NCBI RefSeq assembly: GCF_900112025.1
Contig: NZ_FOKL01000010.1
Location: 157,949 to 221,948, forward strand
Direction of reading: 5' to 3'
Length of the DNA: 64,000 nucleotides
DNA from: Janthinobacterium sp. 344
GTDB lineage: Bacteria > Pseudomonadota > Gammaproteobacteria > Burkholderiales > Burkholderiaceae_D
Shown: piece after piece, positions 1-9,957 of the stretch
Layout: every line of letters begins with the position of its first letter
Position numbering within the stretch: position 1 is the first letter of the stretch
Notes under the pieces: model-generated
The model's input: the letters and a program-made list of their open reading frames with translations, nothing else
What the model was told of the DNA's origin: nothing
Databases searched by the model: none
Program-made: the position numbers and the translations under genes

Positions 1-276
1 GTTGTTCACGGCGCTCCAGACGTCGGCCAGGTTGCCGAAGAAGTTGCCCACGCCCGTTTGCACGAACGACGGCGTGACCTTCTTGTAGGCCGTGGCGACG
101 GGCTTGAGGGCCACCTGGTCGACCGTATCGTTGAATTTGAACATGGCGCGGTTGTACCCTTCCAGCGGGTCGCGCGGATTGGTGCCGGTGGCGCAGGCGC
201 TCAGGGTGGCGGCGATGGCCAGGGCCAGGCCGATACGCGCCAGGCTGCCTTGGGATTTCTTGGTCGACTCGCTCAT
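1..276 (-). CDS. mlaA: MlaA/VacJ family outer-membrane lipoprotein (5' part; runs off the left edge)
   Basis: MlaA removes mislocalised phospholipid from the outer leaflet of the outer membrane and passes it to the periplasmic Mla chain. Only the first 92 codons are in the window. They show a lipoprotein signal with the lipobox LSAC (Cys near residue 28), then the family hallmark NPRDPLEGYNRAMF and the start of the conserved helical body (VALKPVATAYKKVTP). The ATG overlaps the mlaD stop codon (ATGA), so the two are translationally coupled. In related genomes mlaC and mlaB usually follow; they would lie beyond the left edge. The gene is cut by the window, not visibly broken. Confidence 0.9.
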   Translation of the reverse strand, partial: MSESTKKSQGSLARIGLALAIAATLSACATGTNPRDPLEGYNRAMFKFNDTVDQVALKPVATAYKKVTPSFVQTGVGNFFGNLADVWSAVNN

Positions 277-743
277 TTGCTGTCCTTTCCTTCTGCTGCC
301 TTGCTGTAGATGAACTGATTGATCAGGTCTTCCAGCACTGTGGCCGATTGAGTGCGGGCAATCTTGTCGCCCTCCGCCAGATTGGCCAAATCACCGCCCG
401 CTTCCAGGCCGATGTATTGCTCACCCAGCAGACCAGCCGTCAGAATCTTGGCCGAGCTGTCTTTCGGGAATTTGTAGCCATCTTCGATATCGAGTTTCAC
501 CAGCGCCTGGTAAGTCTTGTCGTCAAACGTGATTTCGGCCACGCGTCCGACCACCACGCCGGCGCCCTTGACGGGTGCCTGCGGCTTGAGACCGCCAATA
601 TTGTCGAACTTGGCGCTAATGGTATACGTCTTGCTGAATGACAGCGAGCTCATATTGCCGGCCTTGAGCGCCAGAAACATCAACGCCGCCACGCCCAGCA
701 AGACGAACAAGCCAACCCAGACATCCAAAGATTTACGTTGCAT
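273..743 (-). CDS. mlaD: MlaD, periplasmic MCE-domain lipid-binding subunit of the Mla ABC transporter
   Basis: MlaD forms a hexameric ring anchored in the inner membrane and hands phospholipid to or from the MlaFE transporter. The 156-residue product begins MQRKSLDVWVGLFVLLG, one N-terminal membrane anchor, followed by a single MCE domain (about residues 35-115: TISAKFDNIGGLKPQAPV, then GVVVGRV and GLLGEQYIGLEAGG). I chose the ATG at 743 and not an upstream in-frame start at 776 because AGGA lies 7 nt before it and the family starts this way. It is in the mlaF-E-D-A operon, 80 nt after mlaE. Its length is slightly below the E. coli protein, which has a longer tail. Confidence 0.93.
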   Translation of the reverse strand: MQRKSLDVWVGLFVLLGVAALMFLALKAGNMSSLSFSKTYTISAKFDNIGGLKPQAPVKGAGVVVGRVAEITFDDKTYQALVKLDIEDGYKFPKDSSAKILTAGLLGEQYIGLEAGGDLANLAEGDKIARTQSATVLEDLINQFIYSKAAEGKDSK

Positions 744-823
744 AAACAATCCTAAATAATTTTTACTTGCCGCCACCTGCGCAGAACACCACCCAGGCCG
801 CTGATTTTGTCGCCTATTGGCAA

Positions 824-1606
824 TTACTTGCTAAACATCAACGCCGTCATCATGAAATCCAGCCACCACACCATCAGTGACGAAATCACCACGGTGCGCG
901 TGGTGGCACCGGAGACATCCTCCGGCGTCGGCTGTGCCTGGTAACCCTGGAACAGGGCGATGAAGGTCACCGCGATGCCGAAGACCAGGCTCTTGATGGT
1001 GCCGTTACCGACTTCTTTCCAGACATCCACGCCGCTTTGCATCTGCGACCAGAACGAGCCTTCATCGACGCCGATCAGCACCACGCCGACCAGGTAGCTG
1101 CCGATGATGCCGACGGCCGTAAACAGGGCGCCGAGCACCGGCATGGCGATCACGCCGGCCCAGAAACGGGGGGCCAGCACGCGCTGGATCGGATTGACGG
1201 CCATCATTTCCATGGCCGACAACTGCTCGCCCGCCTTCATCAGGCCGATTTCCGCCGTCAGCGACGTGCCGGCGCGGCCCGCAAACAGCAGCGCCGTGAC
1301 GACCGGGCCCAGTTCGCGCGTCAAGGACAGCGCCACCAGCAAGCCCAGCGACTGCTCGGCGCCATACGTGGTCAGGGTGTAATAGCCCTGCAGGCCCAGC
1401 ACCATGCCGACGAACAGGCCGGACACGACAGTAATCACCAGCGAGCGGTTACCGATAAAAAACAGTTGTTCCGTCACCAGGCGTGGACGGCGCCACAGGC
1501 CGCCCGACGAGGCGATGATGATAAAGAACGAACGCACGGCAAAGCCGAGATCTTGTACCGAACGACGCAACCATGCTCCGATAGCCGCCAGGAAACGCGC
1601 GATCAT
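824..1606 (-). CDS. mlaE: MlaE, permease subunit of the Mla phospholipid ABC transporter
   Basis: MlaE is the inner-membrane permease of the MlaFEDB complex that moves phospholipid between the inner membrane and the periplasmic carrier MlaC. The 260-residue length equals that of E. coli MlaE. It has an N-terminal amphipathic stretch and five to six hydrophobic segments. The family core is visible as LTRELGPVVTALLFAGRAG and GAEIGLMKAGEQL-like sequence around residues 90-130 (here TAEIGLMKAGEQLSAMEMMAVNP). Its ATG overlaps the end of mlaF by 4 nt, so translation is coupled to the ATPase gene. Confidence 0.95.
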   Translation of the reverse strand: MIARFLAAIGAWLRRSVQDLGFAVRSFFIIIASSGGLWRRPRLVTEQLFFIGNRSLVITVVSGLFVGMVLGLQGYYTLTTYGAEQSLGLLVALSLTRELGPVVTALLFAGRAGTSLTAEIGLMKAGEQLSAMEMMAVNPIQRVLAPRFWAGVIAMPVLGALFTAVGIIGSYLVGVVLIGVDEGSFWSQMQSGVDVWKEVGNGTIKSLVFGIAVTFIALFQGYQAQPTPEDVSGATTRTVVISSLMVWWLDFMMTALMFSK

Positions 1607-2424
1607 CGGCCCACTCCCGTGTGCAAGCCCAGGTCGTCGGCCAGCGACTTGCCCGGATAATGGAAGGGCACGGGGCCATCGGCCTCGGCATTGACGAACT
1701 GCTTGACGTACGGATGCGTCGACACGGCCATTTCGGCCGGTGTGCCGTGCGCCACGATCTTGCCCGATGATAGAAAATAGACATAATCAGCGATGGCGAA
1801 ACACTCCTTCACATCGTGCGATACCAGGATAGACGTGGAGCCCAGCGCATCGTTCAAATTGCGGATCAAATTGGCCGTCACGCCCATGGAAATCGGGTCC
1901 AGGCCGGCGAACGGCTCGTCATACATGATCAATTCGGGGTCGAGGGCGATGGCGCGCGCCAGGGCGACGCGACGGCCCATGCCGCCGGAAATCTCCGCTG
2001 GCTTCAACTGCGCCGCGTTGCGCAAGCCCACGGCATGCAGCTTCATCAGCACCAGGGTGCGGATCAGCTCTTCATTCAAATCCGTGTGTTCGCGCAGCGG
2101 AAAGGCCACGTTCTCAAACGCCGTCAGGTCCGTAAACAGGGCGCCATGCTGGAACAGCATGCCCATTTTGCGGCGCAACTGATATAACTGGTCGGTCCCC
2201 AGCGTATGCACGATCTGGCCGTCGACATTCACGGAACCCGAACTGGGACGCAACTGTCCGCCGATCAGGCGCAATACGGTCGTCTTGCCACTCCCGGAAC
2301 CACCCATGACAGCCACAACTTTTCCACGTGGGAAATCCATTTGAAGGCCCGATAAAATCGAACGTTCTCCATAGGCAAAGTGTAAATCACGGATTTCAAC
2401 AAGATTTGGCACGACGAGGCTCAC
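1603..2424 (-). CDS. mlaF: MlaF, ATPase subunit of the Mla phospholipid ABC transporter
   Basis: MlaF powers lipid transport by the Mla complex. The 273-residue protein has the complete nucleotide-binding set: Walker A GGSGSGKT at residues 41-48, a Q-loop region (MLFQHGALF), the signature SGGMGRRVALARA, Walker B LIMYDEPFAGLDP, and an H-loop ILVSHD. It is the first gene of the mlaFEDA operon and is separated from gltD upstream by 231 nt, which should hold the operon promoter. A TACAAT hexamer lies about 20 nt before the ATG, but no convincing -35 accompanies it, so I do not annotate a promoter. Confidence 0.95.
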   Translation of the reverse strand: MSLVVPNLVEIRDLHFAYGERSILSGLQMDFPRGKVVAVMGGSGSGKTTVLRLIGGQLRPSSGSVNVDGQIVHTLGTDQLYQLRRKMGMLFQHGALFTDLTAFENVAFPLREHTDLNEELIRTLVLMKLHAVGLRNAAQLKPAEISGGMGRRVALARAIALDPELIMYDEPFAGLDPISMGVTANLIRNLNDALGSTSILVSHDVKECFAIADYVYFLSSGKIVAHGTPAEMAVSTHPYVKQFVNAEADGPVPFHYPGKSLADDLGLHTGVGR

Positions 2425-2596
2425 TATTTTAATGGCGTATTGTAGTGCAGAAACGCCAATCTCTGCTGAGACACCCCCTTGGACGGCCCGGGACAGGGGG
2501 AGAATACAACACTAATGAATCAAAAGTCAGATATTTTATTGTAAAAAACCCGCGCCTGCACGGTGGCCGCCCATGCCGCTGGCGGCGTGAGCAAAA

Positions 2597-2631
2597 TAAC
2601 AAGGGCCACGACGCATCGCGCGCCGTGGCCC
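2597..2631 (-). terminator. Probable terminator after gltD
   Basis: A perfect 8-bp inverted repeat (GGGCCACG at 2603-2610, CGTGGCCC at 2624-2631) encloses a 13-nt GC-rich loop, just past the gltD stop. On the minus strand the stem is followed by TTGTTATTTT, a T-rich tail. It would end the gltBD transcript before mlaF. The tail is interrupted, so termination may be partial. Confidence 0.55.
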
Positions 2632-2655
2632 TGGCCTTGCCAATCGCGCGATGGA

Positions 2656-4119
2656 TTAGCGTGGCAGCAAGGAAACACCCATCAGGAACTCATCGACGGC
2701 ACGCGCGCACTGGCGTCCTTCGCGGATGGCCCACACCACCAGCGACTGGCCACGGCGCATGTCGCCGGCGGCAAACACCTTGGCCACCGAGGTCTGGTAG
2801 CAGCCGGCGCCATCCGTTGTCGCCTTGACATTGCCGCGCGCATCCGTGTCGACGCCAAACGCTTCCAGAACTTGTTGCACGGGGGAAACAAAACCCATGG
2901 CCAGGAAGACCAGGTCGGCCTTCATCTCGAATTCCGAGTTTGGCACTTCGCTCATCTTGCCGTCTTTCCATTCGACACGGCAGGCGATCAGCTTTTCCAC
3001 CTTGCCGCCCTTGCCTTCGAAACGCTTGGTGGCCACGGCCCAGTCGCGCTCGCAGCCTTCCTCGTGCGAGGACGAGGTGCGCAGCTTGGTCGGCCAGTAC
3101 GGCCAGACCAGCGGCTTGTTTTCCTGTTCCGGCGGCTGCGGCATCAGTTCGAACTGGGCCACCGAGGCGGCGCCATGGCGGTTCGAGGTGCCGACGCAGT
3201 CGGAACCCGTGTCGCCGCCGCCGATCACCACCACGTGCTTGCCCGTCGCCTTGATCTGGTCCTTGAGCTTGTCGCCCGCGTTGACCTTGTTTTGCAGCGG
3301 CAGGAAATCCATGGCGAAATGCACGCCTTTCAGTTCGCGGCCCGGCACAGGCAAGTCGCGCGGCTGCTCGGCGCCGCCGGCCATGATGACGGCGTCGAAT
3401 TCTTTTTCCAGGTCTTCCGGGAAAATGGTTTCCTTGGCCCAGTTGTTCACGTTGGCAGGGAAATCCTTGCCCACCAGCACGCTGGTGCGGAACACGACGC
3501 CTTCCGCTTCCATCTGTTTCACGCGCAGGTCGATGTGCGACTTTTCCATCTTGAAGTCAGGGATGCCATACCGCAGCAAACCACCGACCCGGTCGCTCTT
3601 TTCGAAGACGGTGACGGCATGGCCGGCGCGCGCCAGTTGCTGCGCCGCCGCCAGGCCGGCGGGACCGGAGCCGACGATGGCCACTTTCTTGCCGGTGCTG
3701 AAGCCGGCCGGCTGCGGCGTGACCCAGCCGTGCTCCCAGCCCATGTCGATGATCTTGTGTTCGATCGACTTGATGCCGACCGGATCTTCGTGGATGCCCA
3801 GGGTGCAAGCCGATTCGCACGGCGCCGGGCAGATGCGGCCCGTAAATTCCGGGAAGTTATTCGTCGAATGCAAGATATCGAGCGCTTCGCGGTAGGCGCC
3901 GCGGTACACCAGGTCATTCCAGTCGGGAATGATGTTATTCACGGGACAGCCCGTGGTGCAGAAAGGGATGCCGCAATCCATGCAGCGCGCGCCCTGCACG
4001 GTCGCCTGGGCGTCCGACAGGTGCAAGACGAATTCCTTGTAGTTCTTCAGACGCGCGGCAGGCTCCAGATAGTGCTCGTCCTGGCGCTTGAATTCCATGA
4101 AGCCGGTAATTTTACCCAC
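2656..4119 (-). CDS. gltD: Glutamate synthase (NADPH) small subunit
   Basis: GltD accepts electrons from NADPH through FAD and iron-sulfur clusters and passes them to GltB for glutamate synthesis. The 487-residue product has the N-terminal cysteine clusters ([24 protein letters not shown]), the FAD-binding [17 protein letters not shown], and the NADPH-binding [10 protein letters not shown] place the start at a GTG (4117-4119) because AAGGA lies just upstream and the protein then begins [10 protein letters not shown], the family's usual N-terminus. The frame stays open upstream, but that extension is out-of-family sequence running into gltB. It is 80 nt downstream of gltB, in the same operon. 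Confidence 0.93.
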   Translation of the reverse strand: MGKITGFMEFKRQDEHYLEPAARLKNYKEFVLHLSDAQATVQGARCMDCGIPFCTTGCPVNNIIPDWNDLVYRGAYREALDILHSTNNFPEFTGRICPAPCESACTLGIHEDPVGIKSIEHKIIDMGWEHGWVTPQPAGFSTGKKVAIVGSGPAGLAAAQQLARAGHAVTVFEKSDRVGGLLRYGIPDFKMEKSHIDLRVKQMEAEGVVFRTSVLVGKDFPANVNNWAKETIFPEDLEKEFDAVIMAGGAEQPRDLPVPGRELKGVHFAMDFLPLQNKVNAGDKLKDQIKATGKHVVVIGGGDTGSDCVGTSNRHGAASVAQFELMPQPPEQENKPLVWPYWPTKLRTSSSHEEGCERDWAVATKRFEGKGGKVEKLIACRVEWKDGKMSEVPNSEFEMKADLVFLAMGFVSPVQQVLEAFGVDTDARGNVKATTDGAGCYQTSVAKVFAAGDMRRGQSLVVWAIREGRQCARAVDEFLMGVSLLPR

Positions 4120-4199
4120 GATGTTTCCTTTGTATTTGGCTGGCGGGGAGCGGCCGGGCCGCTCCCTGGTCAATTCATTTGGCAATGAGCTTGGCTGGC

Positions 4200-7100
4200 T
4201 CAGGCGGCGACGGCTTGCACTTCCATGGCGGCATCGGCCGCCATTTCGATCAGCGCGCGCTTGTATTCGTTCGGGAAGACCTTCACGAACTTGCCGCGCG
4301 CCGCGGCCCAGTCGTCCAGCAAGACGCGGGCGCGGGTGCTGCCCGTGTGCTTGAAGTGACGCTCGATCAATCGCTTGAGGATCACCTCGTCCGCTTCCGG
4401 CGCGCCATCGCGGTGCTGCGTATGCCAGGCGTCGCGGTCGACCTGCTGTTCGCTGGCTGACACGACCTTGTCGAGGCTGACCATGGCCGTGTTGCACTTG
4501 CTGGCAAAGTCGCCGGCCGGGTCATACACATAGGCTATGCCGCCCGACATGCCGGCCGCGAAGTTGCGGCCCGTGTTGCCCAGCACCACGACCGTGCCGC
4601 CCGTCATGTATTCGCAGCCATGGTCGCCCAGGCCCTCGACCACCGTGGTGGCGCCCGAGTTGCGCACGGCAAAGCGTTCGCCGGCCACGCCATTGAAGAA
4701 GGCTTCGCCGGCGATGGCGCCGTACAGCACCGTGTTGCCGATGATGATGTTGTCCACGGCCCAGCCGCGGAACTCCGTATTGGGCCGCACGATGATGCGC
4801 CCGCCGGACAGACCCTTGCCCACGTAATCGTTGCCCTCGCCCACCAGGTCGATGGTGATGCCGTGCGCCAGGAAGGCGCAGGCCGACTGGCCCGCCGTGC
4901 CTTGCAGCTGGATGTGGATGGTGTCGTCCGGCAAGCCGGCATGGCCGTATTTCTTCGCCACTTCGCCGGACAGCATGGTGCCCACCGTGCGGTTGACGTT
5001 GCGCACAGGCGAGATGAACGAGACGCGCTCGCCCTTTTCCAGCGCCGCGCGCGCTTGCGCGATCAGCTTGTGGTCGAGCGCCTTTTCCAGCGCATGGTCC
5101 TGGTTTTCCACGTGGCGGCAGGCTTGCTCGCCCGTCGTTTCCGGCTTGTGGAAGATGGCCGAGAAGTCCAGGCCCTGCGCCTTCCAGTGCGTGATCGCCT
5201 TGGACTTGTCCAGCAAGTCGACCCGGCCGATCAGTTCGTCATACGTGCGGATGCCCAGCTGCGCCATCAATTGACGGGCTTCCTCGGCAACGAAGAAGAA
5301 GTAATTGACGACATATTCGGGCTTGCCCGAGAACTTGGCGCGCAGCACCGGATCCTGCGTGGCCACGCCCACCGGGCACGTATTCAAATGGCACTTGCGC
5401 ATCATGATGCAGCCTTCGACCACCAGCGGCGCCGTGGCGAAGCCGATCTCGTCGGCGCCCAGCAGGGCGGCGATGACCACGTCGCGGCCCGTCTTCATCT
5501 GGCCATCGGCCTGCACGCGGATGCGGCTGCGCAAGCCGTTCAAGACCAGCGTTTGTTGCGTTTCAGCCAGACCCAACTCCCACGGCGTGCCCGCATGTTT
5601 CACGGACGACAGCGGCGAGGCACCCGTGCCGCCATCGTGGCCGGCGACGACCACGTGATCGGCCTTGGCCTTGGTGACGCCGGCGGCCACCGTGCCGATA
5701 CCCACTTCCGACACCAGTTTCACGGAAATCGAGGCGCGCGGGTTGGCGTTCTTCAAGTCATGGATCAGCTGCGCCAGGTCTTCGATCGAATAGATGTCGT
5801 GGTGCGGCGGCGGCGAGATCAAGCCCACGCCCGGCACGGAAAAGCGCAGGCTGGCGATGTATTCGGACACCTTATGGCCCGGCAACTGACCGCCTTCGCC
5901 CGGCTTCGCGCCCTGCGCCATCTTGATCTGGATCTGGTCGGCCGAGTTCAGGTAGGCGGCCGTGACGCCGAAACGTCCCGACGCCACCTGCTTGATGCGC
6001 GAGCGCATGGAATCGCCTTCCTGCAGGGGAATATCGACGACGATCTGCTCGCTGCCCACGACGGAAGCCATGGTGTCGCCCTGGCGGATCGGGATGCCCT
6101 TCAATTCCTGCGTGTAGCGGTTCGGATCTTCGCCGCCCTCGCCCGTGTTCGACTTGCCGCCGATGCGGTTCATGGCGACCGCAAGCGTTGCGTGCGCTTC
6201 CGTGCTGATGGAGCCGAGCGACATGGCGCCCGTGGCGAAACGCTTGACGATTTCCTTGGCCGGTTCCACTTCATCGAGCGCGATGGCCTTGGTCGGGTCG
6301 AGCTTGAATTCGAACAGGCCGCGCAGAGTCAGGTGGCGACGGCTCTGGTCGTTGATGATTTGCGCGTACTCCTTATAGCTGGAGAAATTGTTGCTGCGCG
6401 TGGAATGCTGCAATTTCGCAATCGCGTCCGGCGTCCACATGTGGTCTTCGCCGCGCACGCGGAACGCGTATTCGCCGCCCGCGTCGAGCTTGTCCGCCAG
6501 CACGGGATCGTTGCCGAAGGCCAGCGCGTGCAGGCGCAGCGCTTCTTCCGCCACTTCAAACACGCCGATGCCTTCCACGTTCGAGGCCGTGCCCTTGAAG
6601 TATTTGTCGACCAGCGACTTGTTCAGGCCGATGGCTTCGAAAATCTGCGCGCCGCAGTAGGACATGTACGTGGAAATGCCCATCTTCGACATGACCTTCA
6701 TCAAGCCCTTGCCGACCGCTTTCGTGTAGTTGTAGATGGCTTTGTCGGCCGACAAATCGCCCGGCAAGCCATGCGCCAGCTCGGCCAGGGTTTCCATGGC
6801 CAGGTACGGGTGGACGGCTTCCGCGCCATAGCCCGCCAGCAGGGCGAAGTGGTGCGTTTCGCGGGCCGAGCCCGTTTCCACGACGAGGCCGGTGGACGCG
6901 CGCAAGCCCTTGCTCACCAGGTGCTGGTGCACGGTGGAGGTGGCCAGCAACGCGGGGATCGCCACCTGGTCGGCGCAAATGGCGCGGTCCGAGACGATCA
7001 GGATGTTGTGGCCGGATTTCACGGCGTCGACGGCTTCCGCGCACAGCGAGGCCAGGCACGCTTCCACGCCTTCCTTGCCCCAGGCCAGCGGGTAGCAGAT

Positions 7101-8900
7101 GTCCAGCTCATACGACTTGAACTTGCCGCCCGTGTGGGCGCTGATGTTGCGCAGCCGCGCCATGTCGTCAAAGCCCAGCACGGGCTGCGCCACTTCCAGG
7201 CGCATCGGCGGGTTGACGTTGTTGGTATCGAGCAAGTTCGGTTTCGGGCCGATGAAGGACACGAGCGACATCACCATCGCTTCGCGGATCGGGTCGATCG
7301 GCGGGTTCGTCACTTGCGCGAATAGTTGCTTGAAGTAGTTATACAGCGGCTTCAATTTGTTCGACATGACGGCCAGCGGCGAGTCATTGCCCATCGAGCC
7401 CGTCGCCTCTTCGCCGGCCAGCGCCATCGGCGCCATGAGGAATTTGAGGTCTTCCTGCGTATAGCCGAACGCCTGCTGGCGGTCCAGCAGCGATGGCTGG
7501 GCTTTTTCGCCCTGGGCGCGGTCCTGCTTGGCTTGGCCTTCGGCCAGCTTGATCTCGTCGAGCTTGATGCGCACCGAGTTGATCCACGCTTTATACGGCT
7601 TGGCGTTGGCGTAGGTGTTTTTCAGTTCCTGGTCGTCGATGATGCGGCCCGCTTCCAGGTCGATCAGGAACATTTTGCCGGGCTGCAAGCGCCATTTCTG
7701 GATGATCTTCGATTCCGGGATCGGCAGCACGCCCGATTCCGACGCCATCACCACCAGGTCGTCGTCCGTGACGATGTAGCGGGCTGGACGCAAGCCGTTG
7801 CGGTCCAGGGTGCCGCCGATGTGGCGGCCATCCGTGAAGGCCATGGCGGCGGGGCCGTCCCACGGTTCCATCATGGCCGCATGGTACTCATAGAAGGCGC
7901 GGCGGTTGTCATCCATCGTCGTGTGGTTTTCCCACGCTTCCGGAATCATCATCATCATCGCCTGGGCGATCGGGTAGCCGGCCATCAGCAGCAGTTCCAG
8001 CGCATTGTCGAAGCAGGCCGTGTCGGACTGGCCTTCATAGATCAGCGGAAAGAGTTTCTGCAGGTCGTCGCCCAGCACGGCCGACTTCATCACGCCTTCG
8101 CGCGCGCGCATCCAGTTGAAATTGCCTTTCACCGTGTTGATCTCGCCATTGTGCGCGATCAAACGGTAGGGGTGGGCCAGCGGCCATTCCGGGAAGGTAT
8201 TCGTCGAGAAACGCTGGTGCACCAGGGCCAGGGCCGAGATGCAGCGCGCGTCCTGCAAGTCCTTGTAGTACACGCCCACCTGGTCGGCCAGCAGCAAGCC
8301 TTTATACACGATGGTACGGGCCGACATCGATGGCACGAAGAATTCCTTGCCGTGCAACAGTTTCAAGGCCTGGATGGCGTGGCCCGACGATTTGCGGATC
8401 ACATACAGTTTGCGCTCGAGCGCGTCGGTGACCATGATGTCCGGGCCGCGGCCGATGAAGATCTGGCGGATCACGGGTTCCTTGGCGCGCACGGTGGGCG
8501 ACATCGGCATGTCCGTATCGATGGGCACGTTGCGCCAGCCCAGAATGACTTGTCCTTCGATGCGCACGGCGCGTTCGATTTCCTGTTCGCACGCGATGCG
8601 CGACGCGTGTTCCTTCGGCAGGAAGACCATGCCCACGCCGTATTCGCCAGGCGGCGGCAATTCCACGCCCTGCTTGGCCATTTCTTCGCGGTAGTACTGG
8701 TCGGGAATCTGGATCAATATGCCGGCGCCATCGCCCATCAGCGCATCGGCGCCCACGGCGCCCCGGTGATCGAGGTTTTTCAGAATCAGCAAACCCTGTT
8801 CGACGATCGAATGGGTCTTGTTGCCCTTGATATGGGCGACGAAACCGACGCCGCAGGCATCGTGTTCATTGGCTGGGTCGTACAGGCCTTGCGCTTTCAT
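4200..8900 (-). CDS. gltB: Glutamate synthase (NADPH) large subunit
   Basis: GltB makes two glutamates from glutamine and 2-oxoglutarate; with glutamine synthetase it assimilates ammonium. The 1566 residues match the family length of about 1500. The class II glutamine amidotransferase domain opens after a short propeptide, with the catalytic Cys at residue 16 (EHDACGVGF). The central and FMN domains follow ([42 protein letters not shown]), with the 3Fe-4S region [15 protein letters not shown]. The C-terminal GXGXG beta-helix includes [17 protein letters not shown]. It is the first gene of gltBD. The 190 nt upstream holds the left REP-like repeat of the neighbouring RAYT locus. Confidence 0.97.
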   Translation of the reverse strand: MKAQGLYDPANEHDACGVGFVAHIKGNKTHSIVEQGLLILKNLDHRGAVGADALMGDGAGILIQIPDQYYREEMAKQGVELPPPGEYGVGMVFLPKEHASRIACEQEIERAVRIEGQVILGWRNVPIDTDMPMSPTVRAKEPVIRQIFIGRGPDIMVTDALERKLYVIRKSSGHAIQALKLLHGKEFFVPSMSARTIVYKGLLLADQVGVYYKDLQDARCISALALVHQRFSTNTFPEWPLAHPYRLIAHNGEINTVKGNFNWMRAREGVMKSAVLGDDLQKLFPLIYEGQSDTACFDNALELLLMAGYPIAQAMMMMIPEAWENHTTMDDNRRAFYEYHAAMMEPWDGPAAMAFTDGRHIGGTLDRNGLRPARYIVTDDDLVVMASESGVLPIPESKIIQKWRLQPGKMFLIDLEAGRIIDDQELKNTYANAKPYKAWINSVRIKLDEIKLAEGQAKQDRAQGEKAQPSLLDRQQAFGYTQEDLKFLMAPMALAGEEATGSMGNDSPLAVMSNKLKPLYNYFKQLFAQVTNPPIDPIREAMVMSLVSFIGPKPNLLDTNNVNPPMRLEVAQPVLGFDDMARLRNISAHTGGKFKSYELDICYPLAWGKEGVEACLASLCAEAVDAVKSGHNILIVSDRAICADQVAIPALLATSTVHQHLVSKGLRASTGLVVETGSARETHHFALLAGYGAEAVHPYLAMETLAELAHGLPGDLSADKAIYNYTKAVGKGLMKVMSKMGISTYMSYCGAQIFEAIGLNKSLVDKYFKGTASNVEGIGVFEVAEEALRLHALAFGNDPVLADKLDAGGEYAFRVRGEDHMWTPDAIAKLQHSTRSNNFSSYKEYAQIINDQSRRHLTLRGLFEFKLDPTKAIALDEVEPAKEIVKRFATGAMSLGSISTEAHATLAVAMNRIGGKSNTGEGGEDPNRYTQELKGIPIRQGDTMASVVGSEQIVVDIPLQEGDSMRSRIKQVASGRFGVTAAYLNSADQIQIKMAQGAKPGEGGQLPGHKVSEYIASLRFSVPGVGLISPPPHHDIYSIEDLAQLIHDLKNANPRASISVKLVSEVGIGTVAAGVTKAKADHVVVAGHDGGTGASPLSSVKHAGTPWELGLAETQQTLVLNGLRSRIRVQADGQMKTGRDVVIAALLGADEIGFATAPLVVEGCIMMRKCHLNTCPVGVATQDPVLRAKFSGKPEYVVNYFFFVAEEARQLMAQLGIRTYDELIGRVDLLDKSKAITHWKAQGLDFSAIFHKPETTGEQACRHVENQDHALEKALDHKLIAQARAALEKGERVSFISPVRNVNRTVGTMLSGEVAKKYGHAGLPDDTIHIQLQGTAGQSACAFLAHGITIDLVGEGNDYVGKGLSGGRIIVRPNTEFRGWAVDNIIIGNTVLYGAIAGEAFFNGVAGERFAVRNSGATTVVEGLGDHGCEYMTGGTVVVLGNTGRNFAAGMSGGIAYVYDPAGDFASKCNTAMVSLDKVVSASEQQVDRDAWHTQHRDGAPEADEVILKRLIERHFKHTGSTRARVLLDDWAAARGKFVKVFPNEYKRALIEMAADAAMEVQAVAA

Positions 8901-8974
8901 GGGCTTCTCCGCTGCATATGACTATCGAAAAACTAGAGTAGTGCAACGCAACAAAAAACTCAACCAGAACAATT

Positions 8975-9034
8975 AGGGTCGGAGTCGAATTAAATTCGAT
9001 TCCGTCGCTCTAAAAATTTAATAGGGACATAGTC
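8975..9034 (+). repeat. REP-like inverted repeat flanking the RAYT gene (left)
   Basis: AGGGTCGGAGTCG (8975-8987) leads into a near-perfect palindrome at 8981-9003 (11-bp arms, one mismatch, 1-nt centre). A second motif, AGGGACATAGTC, follows at 9023-9034. The same pair of motifs, AGGGTCAGAGTCG and AGGGACAGAGTC, lies in inverted orientation on the other side of the transposase gene. This is the arrangement expected of REP sequences bracketing a RAYT gene. Confidence 0.7.
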
Positions 9035-9094
9035 AAAGGAATTTCAATAAACGATGAGAAAGAAGCCATTTTTTCTTTTAAATGCGAATGCTTG

Positions 9095-9802
9095 TCAATT
9101 GGGGCCGGACTCGGCCACGGTTTTGCGGGGACGGCCCCGCTTGGCAGGCAGCACTTGCCGCTGCATTTTCTGCTCCAGCGCCTGCTTGAACGCCTCGGAA
9201 CCGAGCGGCCAGCCCTTCAACACGGCCTGTTCCACGACCTTGACCTGGCTGCTGCCCAGGCCCTGCTCGAACAGGCGCAGATACGCCGCCTCGCGGTCGA
9301 ACGGCGTGTTGCCCAGCGCCCAGTACAGCGCATGGTCGGTGATGACGGGATCGGGCCGCACGCCAGCATGGTGGGCATAGCTGGACCAGGCGTGGTCCAG
9401 CACCTGGCCCGCCAGCCCCGCCTGCACGGGCACGGATTCCAGATAACGGCAGCAGGTAAGGAAGAAATTGTCGGGATCGATGACGGCCGTTTTGTAGCGT
9501 CCCTGCCACAGTGCGCCTTCGCGGCCGTATTTCTGGTTGAAATACGGCACGTAATAGCGTCCCAGCCACTGCATCAGCTGTCCCAGGCCCGTCGCATCGG
9601 CTGGCGTCGCCAATAAATGTAACTGATCTGGCAATAAAACATAGGCGTGGATGGCCACCTTGAACATTTTCGCGCCCGTTTTCAGCCAGGACAAAAATTG
9701 CGTGTAGTCAAGCGCGTCCTGGAACACAGGCTGGCGGTTGCTGCCGCGCTGGATCACGTAATGGGGCAGTGCGGGAATGATGAGGCGGGGCAAACGGGCC
9801 AT
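9095..9802 (-). CDS. REP-associated tyrosine transposase-like protein (Y1_Tnp/IS200-like), with an altered HUH motif
   Basis: RAYTs are single-copy relatives of IS200/IS605 transposases, thought to mobilise or process REP hairpins. The 235-residue product has the family start (PRLIIPALPHYVIQRGSNRQPVF) and the central block LLPDQLHLLATP. It also has YGREGALWQGRYK and CCRYLESVPVQAGL, which contains the expected catalytic Tyr. The metal-binding HUH motif, normally His-hydrophobic-His (NHVHLL in relatives), reads Gln-Leu-His here because a CAG codon replaces the first His codon. The Arg/Lys-rich tail (AKRGRPRK) fits DNA binding. The ribosome-binding site is weak. REP-like motifs in inverted orientation flank the gene on both sides. 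Activity is uncertain because of the Gln. Confidence 0.82.
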   Translation of the reverse strand: MARLPRLIIPALPHYVIQRGSNRQPVFQDALDYTQFLSWLKTGAKMFKVAIHAYVLLPDQLHLLATPADATGLGQLMQWLGRYYVPYFNQKYGREGALWQGRYKTAVIDPDNFFLTCCRYLESVPVQAGLAGQVLDHAWSSYAHHAGVRPDPVITDHALYWALGNTPFDREAAYLRLFEQGLGSSQVKVVEQAVLKGWPLGSEAFKQALEQKMQRQVLPAKRGRPRKTVAESGPN

Positions 9803-9862
9803 GGAAAAAGTCGCAAAATGAAGGCTAAGGCCTTGATTTTACACACTTGTGAGCGCAGGACG

Positions 9863-9917
9863 CGACTCTGACCCTGTTTAATTTGAAAATCTGGAAAAAG
9901 CGCTGGACTCTGTCCCT
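9863..9917 (-). repeat. REP-like inverted repeat flanking the RAYT gene (right)
   Basis: Read on the minus strand, AGGGACAGAGTC (complement of 9906-9917) is followed by AGGGTCAGAGTCG (complement of 9863-9875). These match the left-side motifs with one or two differences and face them, so the RAYT gene sits inside an inverted pair. The spacing between the two motifs is about 30-40 nt on both sides. Confidence 0.65.
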
Positions 9918-9923
9918 CTTATG

Positions 9924-9947
9924 CAGTCGCCCGCTTCCGGGTGACTG
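9924..9947. terminator. Stem-loop after the response regulator gene
   Basis: AGTCGCCCG (9925-9933) pairs with CGGGTGACT (9938-9946) around a CTTC loop; one pair is a G-T wobble. It lies 10 nt past the stop of the minus-strand regulator gene and could mark the 3' end of that transcript. There is no T tract, so it is not a clear intrinsic terminator. Confidence 0.35.
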
Positions 9948-9957
9948 GCATCACGGA

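Noticed and set aside
4620..7325. A 901-codon plus-strand frame opposite gltB
   Set aside because: Same shadow effect; gltB on the other strand is a clear conserved enzyme.
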